Assembly (NCBI RefSeq): GCF_011300215.1
Contig: NZ_CP049866.1
Span: 1,984,001-2,048,000 of the forward strand
Origin: Nocardioides piscis
GTDB taxonomy: Bacteria; Actinomycetota; Actinomycetes; Propionibacteriales; Nocardioidaceae
Direction: 5' to 3'
Length of the DNA stretch: 64,000 nt
Numbering within the stretch: the first letter of the stretch is position 1; every line of letters starts with the position of its first letter. Below, piece after piece: positions 9,297 to 17,659 of the stretch. Under the pieces are notes generated by a model. That model had not been told where the DNA came from, ran no database searches, and was given only the letters and a program-made list of their open reading frames with translations. Position numbers and translations under genes: made by a program.

Positions 9297-9617
9297 ATGC
9301 TTGCCCTGCTTTGGAACATCAGCGCCGCCATCCGCGGTTACCTGCGCTTCTACATGCCGACCAACCGCGCCCTCGACTGGTTACGTACCCCGCGTGGCCT
9401 CAAATGGGCGATCCCAATCGCGGTCGTCGGGACGCCGTTGTACCTGTACGCGATGAGCATCGCTGCGGTCATTTCAGCATCGCCGGGATTCGGCTGGATG
9501 AACGTTCTCGTCATCATCTTCCTGTGGAACGCCCTCAAGTTCGCATGGGTCGCAGTCCTTGCGCCGCTGGCCATCTTGAGGCCGATGCTGGGGCGAGGGA
9601 CGGCAGCCACTTCGTAG
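9297..9617 (+). CDS. Small hypothetical membrane protein
   Basis: A 106-residue protein with two predicted TM helices (residues about 38-62, WAIPIAVVGTPLYLYAMSIA, and about 70-96, MNVLVIIFLWNALKFAWVAV). I recognise no named family. It lies 107 bases after the relaxase gene on the same strand. The upstream sequence GAAGGGAGAACCC gives a ribosome-binding site for the ATG. Being next to the relaxase suggests an accessory role in the mobile element. Confidence 0.7.
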   Translation: MLALLWNISAAIRGYLRFYMPTNRALDWLRTPRGLKWAIPIAVVGTPLYLYAMSIAAVISASPGFGWMNVLVIIFLWNALKFAWVAVLAPLAILRPMLGRGTAATS

Positions 9618-9965
9618 GCTCATTGCGTGAGGCGACCGTTGACGGCGTGGGGGATCGATCCAGCGATGCAACGCCCGGTCAGTCCGGCAGCAAGCGCCGA
9701 TCGCTGACTACGTGCCCCGGCCCAGTCGCTGCCTTCTTCGGCTAGGAGCGGCGGGTATCGCCTCGTTCTCCCAAGGATGTCGGCTCTCCTTACTAGGGTG
9801 GTCGAACCGGTCGCTCGTCGCGGCAGGGTCGAGAGATCGAGTAGCGCAGTCGCCCGTCGCGCAGGCTGCTCAACGAGAGCATGGAGTAGTAGTGGCGTTG
9901 AAGATGTGGAACCGGAACGCTTCGTTCCTCTGGAGCCCTAAGTCCCTGAGCAGGGGAGTCGTCTG
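9618..9965. other. Gene-free stretch upstream of hsdM
   Basis: Nearly 350 bases without a supported gene. It must hold the promoter of the restriction-modification operon, but I could not pick -35/-10 boxes with confidence. No clear repeats or operator palindromes were seen. Confidence 0.4.
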
Positions 9966-12371
9966 ATGGCTCGTCTCACACTCGCCAAACTTGAGCGCCA
10001 TCTCTTCGGCGCTGCTGACGTGCTCCGAGGCTCCATGGAGGCCTCGGCCTACAAGGAATACATCTTCGGCATGCTCTTCCTGAAGTACGCCTCGGACCAG
10101 TTCGAGGTGGAGCAGGAGAAGGTCATCGCAGACCAGCTCGCCAAGGGGCGCTCCCAGGCAGAGGCGGAGCAGCGCGCCGAGTCGCCGGCCTTCTACAAGT
10201 CGTTCTACGTCCCCAAGAGGGCCCGGTGGGATCAGCTCCGCGACCACCTCCACCAGAGCGTGGGTAGCGGCATCAACAAGGCGCTCGAAGAGCTTGAACA
10301 CTCGAACAGGTCTCTCGACGGCGTGCTGCAGCACATCGACTTCAACCGCAAGGTCGGCCAGTCGTCGATGTCGGACAAGAAGCTCCGCGAACTCATCATG
10401 CACTTCAACAGGGAGCCGCTTCGTCAGAAGGACTTCGAGTTCCCGGACCTGCTCGGTGCCGCCTACGAGTACCTGATCCGGGACTTCGCCGACTCCGCGG
10501 GGAAGAAGGGCGGGGAGTTCTACACACCTCGTGACGTCGTGCGACTGCTCGTCCAGATCGCTCAGCCCTCTGAGGGCATGAGCGTTTACGACCCGTGCTC
10601 CGGCTCCGGCGGCATGCTCATCCTCTCCAAGGAGTTCATCGAGGAGAACGGCGGCGATGGTCAGAACCTGCACCTTGCCGGCCAGGAGAAGGACGGCAGC
10701 GTCTGGGCCATCTCGAAGATGAACATGCTCCTGCACGGCATCGCCGACGCCGATCTACGCAACAACGATGAGGGCACGCTCGAGGATCCCGCGCATGTCG
10801 TCAACGGAGAACTTCAACGCTTCGACCGCGTCATCACCAACCCGCCGTTCTCTATGAACTACGTCAAGGACGGCATCCCGTTCCCCGAACGCTTCCGGTA
10901 CGGCTACACGCCTGAGAAGGGCAAGAAGGCCGATCTGATGTTCGTCCAGCACATGTTGGGGGTGACGAGACCAGACGGCGTCGTCACGACGGTCATGCCG
11001 CACGGTGTGCTGTTCCGAGCTGGCGACGAGGGCAAGATCCGCACGGGTCTCCTTGATGCTGATGCGATCGAAGCGGTTATCGGGCTTGGCCCACAGCTGT
11101 TCTATGGCACGGGTATCCCTGCTTGCGTCCTGGTTCTGCGTCCATCGGGTTCGAAGCCGGACGACCGCGCAGGCAAGGTCCTGTTTATCAACGCCGATCG
11201 TGACTATCGGGAGGGCCGTGCTCAGAACTATCTCGAGCCCGACCACATTGAGAAGATCGTCTCCGCCTTTCGGCGGTACACGGATATCCCGAACTTCGCG
11301 CGCGTTGTCACCCGCGCTGAACTCAGAGAGAACGACGACACCCTCAACATCCGTCGGTATGTCGACACCACGCCACCTCCGGAGCCCCAGGATGTGAGGG
11401 CTCACATGCACGGCGGCATCCCAACGGTTGAAGTCGAAGCGAAGGCGGAGCTCTTCAGCGCTCACGGATTGGATCCTGCTCGGCTGTTGGTCCCAAGGGA
11501 CGGTTCCTACTTGGACTTCGCTAGCAGCGTGGCGAAACGCAGTGACATCAAGGCGCTGATTGAGGTGGACACAGGTGTGTCCGCAGCCGAATCAGCCGTG
11601 ATCAGTTCGATCGGCCAGTGGTGGGCGGCCGAGGAACCCCGCTTCGACAAATTGCAGTCGGTGGGCGATCTCGTTGACCTCCACCGGGAATTCATGGGCA
11701 CCTTCCACACAGCCTTGGAAGCAACGAAGCTGCTTGACCGCTTCGCGATCAGTGGGGTCGTCGCATCTTGGTGGGGCAAGAGCCTCCCGGATCTAAAGGC
11801 CCTTGCGTCGATCGGGTACAAAGGCCTCGTAGAGGCTTGGGTGGCGACAGTTCTCGATGCCTTGGACGAAGAGAAGTCAAAGATCGACCCACTGGACCAC
11901 AAAATTGCCCGGGCCTTGATCCCCGACTACTTGCAAGCTCTGGCCGACCTTCAAGCGGAGGCAACTGAACTCGCCTCAACCATCAAGACGGCGACGTCGA
12001 CGGACGATGACGAGGATGAGGCAGAGGCGGATGAGGCTTCGCTGTCGCCCACCGAGATCAAGGCTCTCAAGACGAGATTGGGCGCTGTGAGGCGCAAGCT
12101 CAAGATCGAGAAGCAGGCGTTTGCAACCCAACTGGTCAAAGCGGGTGAGGCACTCGACAGTCAGTCCGCTCGAGAGGTCGTCCTCACTGCCTTGAAGCAT
12201 GACCTGTTTGGGGAAGCGGAGGACAGAATCACCCGCCACCGTCGTCAGGTGATCTCTGTTGTTGAGACGTGGTGGAACAAGTACCAGGTGCCGCTCTCAA
12301 GTCTTGACGCAGAACGCGAGAAGGCCAGAGAAGTCTTAGAAGCGCTGATGAAGGACATCGGGTATGTCTGA
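9966..12371 (+). CDS. hsdM: Type I restriction-modification DNA methyltransferase subunit
   Basis: Transfers a methyl group from S-adenosylmethionine to adenine N6 in the HsdMSR complex. The N-terminal helical HsdM_N part is followed by the SAM motif [11 protein letters not shown] near residue 207 and the catalytic NPPF motif near 292. At 801 residues it is much longer than usual for HsdM (about 500). The last 300 residues are charged and helical, with an acidic stretch ([18 protein letters not shown]) and coiled-coil-like sequence. The ATG follows GGGGAGTCGTCTG. Its end overlaps hsdS by 8 bases. Confidence 0.95.
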   Translation: MARLTLAKLERHLFGAADVLRGSMEASAYKEYIFGMLFLKYASDQFEVEQEKVIADQLAKGRSQAEAEQRAESPAFYKSFYVPKRARWDQLRDHLHQSVGSGINKALEELEHSNRSLDGVLQHIDFNRKVGQSSMSDKKLRELIMHFNREPLRQKDFEFPDLLGAAYEYLIRDFADSAGKKGGEFYTPRDVVRLLVQIAQPSEGMSVYDPCSGSGGMLILSKEFIEENGGDGQNLHLAGQEKDGSVWAISKMNMLLHGIADADLRNNDEGTLEDPAHVVNGELQRFDRVITNPPFSMNYVKDGIPFPERFRYGYTPEKGKKADLMFVQHMLGVTRPDGVVTTVMPHGVLFRAGDEGKIRTGLLDADAIEAVIGLGPQLFYGTGIPACVLVLRPSGSKPDDRAGKVLFINADRDYREGRAQNYLEPDHIEKIVSAFRRYTDIPNFARVVTRAELRENDDTLNIRRYVDTTPPPEPQDVRAHMHGGIPTVEVEAKAELFSAHGLDPARLLVPRDGSYLDFASSVAKRSDIKALIEVDTGVSAAESAVISSIGQWWAAEEPRFDKLQSVGDLVDLHREFMGTFHTALEATKLLDRFAISGVVASWWGKSLPDLKALASIGYKGLVEAWVATVLDALDEEKSKIDPLDHKIARALIPDYLQALADLQAEATELASTIKTATSTDDDEDEAEADEASLSPTEIKALKTRLGAVRRKLKIEKQAFATQLVKAGEALDSQSAREVVLTALKHDLFGEAEDRITRHRRQVISVVETWWNKYQVPLSSLDAEREKAREVLEALMKDIGYV

Positions 12372-13542
12372 CACAACACTTGAGTGGCCAGACCGCACCC
12401 TGGAGTCACTAGCGACTTATCTCAACGGGTACGCATTCAAGCCTCGCCATTGGGGGGACGAGGGTTTGCCTATCGTGCGGATCCGCGAGCTCCTCGATGA
12501 AGATGTTGAACCCGACCGCTACGCGGGGAACGAAGCTGCTGCGTTCAAGATCGATGACGGTGACCTGATCTTCTCTTGGAGCGCCACCCTGGCCGCGCTG
12601 ATCTGGACGCGGGGTCCGGCCCTCCTCAACCAGCACCTCTTCAAAGTCAGTCCGGCCGCCGACGTCGACCGCGACTTCTTGAATCACCTGCTGAACTTCC
12701 ACCTCGAGGCACTGGCTGCGCGGTCACATGGAACAACCATGAAGCACATCACTAGGGGCGACCTGGCGAGCCATTCCGTACGGCTGCCGCAACGAAACGA
12801 GCAAGTGAGGATCGCCAAAGTCCTGAACACGTTGGACGAGCAGATCCGTGCGGCCGAATCGATCACGGAAAAACTGGTCACGATTGAGGGCGCTGTGCTC
12901 AATGACCTGCTCCGTGGCATTCCGGAAGGCTCGGACCGCCGACTCGGGGATCTGCTCCTGACCCCGCCCAAGAATGGATACTCGCCGGTAGCGGCGTCGG
13001 AGCAAACGGGGGCGTACATGCTCGGCTTGGGGTGCCTTACCAGGCGGGGGTTCGTTCCTAGGCAGCTCAAACACGCGCCTAGGAGAGATACCCGACTGCA
13101 ACCCTTCTTGCTCCGGGATGGCGATGTGCTCATGTCGCGATCGAACACTCGAGAGCTTGTAGGGCAGGTCGGAATCTTTCGTGACGTAGGGGCGCCCTGC
13201 TACTACCCCGACCTCATGATGAGACTAGTTCCGTCCGAATCGATCGGCGCTGAATACCTCGCGATCGTGCTCAACAGCGCAAGTGTCAGGCGCCAGATCA
13301 TGAATGTCGCGAGCGGGACATCCGGGAGCATGGTGAAGGTCTCGAGGTCGATTGTCGAAGCGTTGACTCTTCCTGTCCCCGCACCCGTGGATCAGGATCG
13401 GATCGTCGCGGCCGTTGTTGGCTTGAGGAGTGCACTCGACCTGGAACTGGAACAACTCCAGAAGACCAGGTTGCTCAAGGTCGGCCTAATGCGCGATCTG
13501 CTCACTGGTCTCGTTCGCGTTCCGTCAGGAGCGAGTTCATGA
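12364..13542 (+). CDS. hsdS: Type I restriction-modification specificity subunit
   Basis: Recognises the two half-sites of the target DNA and scaffolds HsdM and HsdR. The 392-residue protein has the typical duplicated plan. A first target-recognition domain ([19 protein letters not shown]) is followed by a conserved helix ([21 protein letters not shown]). A second target-recognition domain then ends in the matching helix ([20 protein letters not shown]). It overlaps hsdM by 8 bases and hsdR by 4 (ATGA). Length is normal and no phase-variable repeat tract was seen. Confidence 0.93.
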   Translation: MSDTTLEWPDRTLESLATYLNGYAFKPRHWGDEGLPIVRIRELLDEDVEPDRYAGNEAAAFKIDDGDLIFSWSATLAALIWTRGPALLNQHLFKVSPAADVDRDFLNHLLNFHLEALAARSHGTTMKHITRGDLASHSVRLPQRNEQVRIAKVLNTLDEQIRAAESITEKLVTIEGAVLNDLLRGIPEGSDRRLGDLLLTPPKNGYSPVAASEQTGAYMLGLGCLTRRGFVPRQLKHAPRRDTRLQPFLLRDGDVLMSRSNTRELVGQVGIFRDVGAPCYYPDLMMRLVPSESIGAEYLAIVLNSASVRRQIMNVASGTSGSMVKVSRSIVEALTLPVPAPVDQDRIVAAVVGLRSALDLELEQLQKTRLLKVGLMRDLLTGLVRVPSGASS

Positions 13543-16500
13543 GCGATGGCCCCGAGTTCACAGAGGTGGAAAGGCCGCTTCTAGATCAGCTGGCCGGCCT
13601 CGATTGGGAGATCATCGAAGGATCCAAGTCGGATCCGACCATCACTGAACGCGAGTCATTCCGCGAGTCGATCTTGGAGGACCGGCTGCGAGCAGCCCTC
13701 GCCAAGATCAATCCCGGACCTGATGGCATGCCCTGGCTCGACGACGCCCGCTTGTCCGAGGCCGTCTCCGCATTGAAGCGCGTCGACGTGGGTCGCCTCA
13801 TCGAGATCAACGAAGTCATCACTGAGCGCCTGCTGGAGGGTGTGTCCGTGTCCGGCTCGCCGGATTGGGATCAAGGGCGCAGCCAGCGCATCAAATTCAT
13901 CGACTTCGACTGCCCCGAGAACAACGACTTCCTTGCGATCAACCAGTTCCGTATGGATGAGCCGGGTGGTCAGGCCAAGAAGTACGTCGCGCCAGACGTC
14001 GTGCTCTTCGTCAACGGCATCCCTCTGGTCGTGATCGAGTGCAAGAGCCCGTACATCACCGACCCGATGGCTGAGGGCATCAAGCAGCTGCGCCGCTACG
14101 CCAACCAGCGTGGGATGGGCATGCCCGAGGGCAACGAGCAGTTGTTCTGGACAAACCAGTTCGTCGTCTCGACGTATGGAGACCGTGCTCGTGTCGGCAC
14201 CTTCACTTCTGGCGCCGAACACTTCCTTGAGTGGCGTGACCCCGCGCCCATGTCTCTTGACGACCTCGCCGGTCACCTCGGCAAGCCTGCCGCGACGTTG
14301 ACTGGCCAAGAACGTCTCGTCGCAGGCATGTTTGCTCCGTCGAACCTGCTCGACATCGTCCGCCACTTCACGCTGTTCGCCGAGGGTGGCGGTAAGCGGT
14401 ACAAGATCGTTGCTCGCTACCAGCAGTACCGCGCTGTGGGTCGAGCACTGAACCGCATGCGTGCAGGCAAGACCCGGGCGCTCGACGGAGAGCACGATCG
14501 ACGCGGTGGCCTGATCTGGCACACCCAGGGATCGGGCAAGTCGCTCACGATGGTGTTCCTGGTTCGAGCCATGCGCTCCGATCCAGTTCTGCGTGCCTTC
14601 AAGGTCGTCATCGTCACCGACCGCACCGATCTGGAGAAGCAGCTCGCCGAGACAGCCAAGCTCTCGGGCGAGGTCATTCAGCGCGCAAGGAAAGCCGCCA
14701 AACTCCGATCCCTACTCTCTGAGAAGGGCCCAGCACTCGTCTTCGCCATGATCCAGAAGTATCGCGACACTGACGAGATCAAGGCGGGTGTGGGCGGTCA
14801 GACACTCGCCGGAGACGACTCCACCGAGACACTCGGAGTGCTCAACACAGACGAGGCCATCGTGATCATGGTCGACGAGGCCCACCGCTCACAGACGTCG
14901 ACGCTGCATGCCAATCTGATGGCAGCGCTCCCGAACGCCGCAAAGATCGGTTTCACGGGAACGCCGATCATGAGCGAGGGCAAGAAGAAGACGACCGCGA
15001 TCTTCGGCTCGTACATCGATGAGTACACGATTCGCGACGCTGAGGCTGACGGCGCCGTGGTTCCGATCTTCTACGAGGGGCGTACTGCCAAGGGAGCCGT
15101 GGCCGGCGGCACCGACCTCGACGAGCTGTTCGAGGACATGTTCGTTGAGCACACGCCAGAGGAACTGGAGAAGCTGAAGGCGCGCTATGCCACCACGGGG
15201 GCCGTGCTCGACGCACCCAAGCTCATAGCAGCCAAAGCGCGCTCGATGATCTGGCACTACGTGACGACTGTGCTTCCAGGTGGGTTCAAGGCACAGGTGG
15301 CTGCGAACGGCCGTCTGGCCACGATCCGCTACCGAGAGGCACTTCTTGCAGCCCGGGATGACCTCGTTGCCGAGATCGAGGGCCTGCCCCAGAACGTCGT
15401 CTCGGGCGCAGCTGACGGCACCCTGAACATCGACGGTCTTGATAGACGCACTCAGGGTCTTGTCCGCGCACTGCCCCAACTCGACCTGATTCGAATCCTG
15501 GACTTTGTGCCCGTCATCTCGGGTGACCACAACGACGACCCGACCTGGGCGCAGTGGACGGACAAGGCCCGCCAAGACACAGTCATCGCTGACTTCAAGA
15601 AGCCCCTCGGTCCGGCAGGGGACAATTCGAGCCCGGTCGCGTTCCTGCTCGTTCGCACGATGCTGTTGACCGGCTTCGACGCACCGATCGAGCAGGTGCT
15701 CTACCTCGATCGCTTCATCCAAGATGCCGAGCTGTTGCAAGCGATCGCTCGCGTGAATCGAACTGCTCCAGGCAAGCACGCGGGTCTCCTGGTCGACTAC
15801 TACGGAGTCGGAGCCCATCTACAGAAGGCGCTCAAGGCGTACGCCCCCGAGGATGCTGCGGACACAACGGGAGCGCTCGCCTCGATCAAGGACGAGGTTC
15901 CCAAACTCACGGATCGGCATGCTCGGACCGTGGCTGTATTTGCTCAGGCGGGTATCGACACCTTCGATACAGCCGAGGACATCGAAGCCTGTGTTGACGT
16001 GTTGGCCGATGAGGCTCTGAGGTCGCGTTTCGGCGTTCTGCTGAAGCAGTTCCTCAACACGCTGGACACCGTCCTGCCACGGCCCGAGGGCTTGCCATTC
16101 GTTCGGGATGCAAAGCGGCTGGGCATCATCCAGAAGGTGGCCCGGCGTCGGTATCGCGACGACGGGCTCGGCGACTTCGACCCGTCGCTGTATGGCGAGA
16201 AGGTGCGGGCACTCATCGACGAGCACGTCACCGCGCTGGACATCGCCACCAAGATCCCACCGGTGTCGATAACTGACCCTGACTTCCTTGCGAAGGTGAA
16301 GGGACTCACCTCGGACAAGGCCAAGGCTTCTGAGATGGAGCACGCCTTGCGGTTCCACATCCGCAAGAACTTCGACGAGGATCCGGCTCACTTCACAAAG
16401 CTGTCAGAGCGTCTCGACGAGATCCTCAAGACCCTGACTGGCAAGTGGGAGCAACTGAGCCTGGCGCTTGAAGAACTTCTCGATGACGCCAAGGAGGGCC

Positions 16501-16841
16501 CCACGGGCGCGGTGCACGACGACCCATTGATCGCTCGGTTCTACGGGGTTCTGGAGGCCGAGTTCGCGACAGGCTCCGACCTGCCGAGCGAGGTTCGCGT
16601 CGACATTGTCCGTCTTGCCGAGGACATCGTCATCGACGTTGTGCACTACGCGCGCATCGTCCGCTTCTGGCACAACGCACACGCCCAGGACGGGCTCCGT
16701 CGCTCATTGATCCATACCCTCGATGATTGCGACCTCTTCCCGTTCGAGGAGCAAGCGGCCGTGGCCGACCGATTGATGGAACTGGCCAAGGCGAACCAAC
16801 CGCTCATCGCTCAGCGCCATGGAGCGGGAGGGCCGGCATGA
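13539..16841 (+). CDS. hsdR: Type I restriction endonuclease motor subunit
   Basis: Translocates and cleaves unmethylated DNA. The 1100-residue protein carries a PD-(D/E)XK nuclease signature (DVVLFVNG then VVIECKSP) at about residues 153-171. The SF2 motor has Walker A TQGSGKS near 330, DEAH near 446 and the motif-III-like IGFTGTP. The C-terminal region is helical, as needed for binding the methyltransferase core. The gene overlaps hsdS and the following metallopeptidase gene by 4 bases each, so all are probably co-translated. Confidence 0.95.
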   Translation: MSDGPEFTEVERPLLDQLAGLDWEIIEGSKSDPTITERESFRESILEDRLRAALAKINPGPDGMPWLDDARLSEAVSALKRVDVGRLIEINEVITERLLEGVSVSGSPDWDQGRSQRIKFIDFDCPENNDFLAINQFRMDEPGGQAKKYVAPDVVLFVNGIPLVVIECKSPYITDPMAEGIKQLRRYANQRGMGMPEGNEQLFWTNQFVVSTYGDRARVGTFTSGAEHFLEWRDPAPMSLDDLAGHLGKPAATLTGQERLVAGMFAPSNLLDIVRHFTLFAEGGGKRYKIVARYQQYRAVGRALNRMRAGKTRALDGEHDRRGGLIWHTQGSGKSLTMVFLVRAMRSDPVLRAFKVVIVTDRTDLEKQLAETAKLSGEVIQRARKAAKLRSLLSEKGPALVFAMIQKYRDTDEIKAGVGGQTLAGDDSTETLGVLNTDEAIVIMVDEAHRSQTSTLHANLMAALPNAAKIGFTGTPIMSEGKKKTTAIFGSYIDEYTIRDAEADGAVVPIFYEGRTAKGAVAGGTDLDELFEDMFVEHTPEELEKLKARYATTGAVLDAPKLIAAKARSMIWHYVTTVLPGGFKAQVAANGRLATIRYREALLAARDDLVAEIEGLPQNVVSGAADGTLNIDGLDRRTQGLVRALPQLDLIRILDFVPVISGDHNDDPTWAQWTDKARQDTVIADFKKPLGPAGDNSSPVAFLLVRTMLLTGFDAPIEQVLYLDRFIQDAELLQAIARVNRTAPGKHAGLLVDYYGVGAHLQKALKAYAPEDAADTTGALASIKDEVPKLTDRHARTVAVFAQAGIDTFDTAEDIEACVDVLADEALRSRFGVLLKQFLNTLDTVLPRPEGLPFVRDAKRLGIIQKVARRRYRDDGLGDFDPSLYGEKVRALIDEHVTALDIATKIPPVSITDPDFLAKVKGLTSDKAKASEMEHALRFHIRKNFDEDPAHFTKLSERLDEILKTLTGKWEQLSLALEELLDDAKEGPTGAVHDDPLIARFYGVLEAEFATGSDLPSEVRVDIVRLAEDIVIDVVHYARIVRFWHNAHAQDGLRRSLIHTLDDCDLFPFEEQAAVADRLMELAKANQPLIAQRHGAGGPA

Positions 16842-17548
16842 ATACCGCGCTCGTCCTCGAACTCGACGGTATGACGGTTCCCGTGGACACGGACGATTCG
16901 ACTCGGAAGGCGCGACTGACCATCGAGGCCGACGGATCGCTGCGCCTCCGGGCGGCCGGCGACGTCGCTACGGATGAGCTGCAGCACTTTCTCGCCTCGA
17001 AGCGTGACTGGGTCTATCGGAAGTTGTCGGAGAAGGAACTCCTGCGACACGAACCAGTGACCAAGGAGCTTGTTGACGGAGAAGGCTTCCTGTACCTCGG
17101 CCGCAGCTATCGACTTCGAGTCGTCGATGACTCTGGAACCGTTCGTTTGGAACGCGGGAGGCTCCTGATGCCCCGCACGGATGTTGAGTCCGGTGAAGCC
17201 GCCATCATCGATTGGTACCGCACCCGCGGCCTTCAGTGGTTGCGGCCACGAGTCGCCGACTGGGCTCAGCGACTACGAGTCGAGCCAACTGAACTTGAGG
17301 TGGCTGACTTGGGGCACAAGTGGGGGAGCGCGACCGCCGGCCGACGCATCCGTGTTCATTGGGCAACCCTTCAACTAAGGCCCTCACTGGTCGAGTACGT
17401 GTTGGCTCATGAACTGGCCCATCTCAGAGAGCCGCACCATGGGCCGTTGTTCTGGCAACTGCTTGGGCGGGTTCTTCCGGACTTCGAGGATCGCAAGAAC
17501 GAGCTCGCTCGAGTCGGAGCTGGGCTCTGGATTGGAGGACCCTCATGA
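16838..17548 (+). CDS. YgjP-like zinc metallopeptidase in the RM operon
   Basis: A 236-residue protein of the YgjP/DUF45 metallopeptidase family. The zinc motif HELAHLREPHHGPLFW (HExxH from about residue 191, third His downstream) is complete. The preceding strand (KWGSATAGRRIRVHW) matches the family's usual KxRWGS-type segment. The ATG overlaps the hsdR stop (ATGA), which is why it is chosen over a longer upstream reading. Members of this family are often found attached to type I RM operons; their substrate is unknown. Confidence 0.85.
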   Translation: MNTALVLELDGMTVPVDTDDSTRKARLTIEADGSLRLRAAGDVATDELQHFLASKRDWVYRKLSEKELLRHEPVTKELVDGEGFLYLGRSYRLRVVDDSGTVRLERGRLLMPRTDVESGEAAIIDWYRTRGLQWLRPRVADWAQRLRVEPTELEVADLGHKWGSATAGRRIRVHWATLQLRPSLVEYVLAHELAHLREPHHGPLFWQLLGRVLPDFEDRKNELARVGAGLWIGGPS

Positions 17549-17659
17549 GCCTGGGCTGCCCAAGACTTGACCGTCGGGCTGATGTTAGAGCAGGCGGAAC
17601 TGTTCGCCTCGGGGACGGGAATGGCATGAGTTTGCTGACTGCCGACGCTGGAGCTCGCC

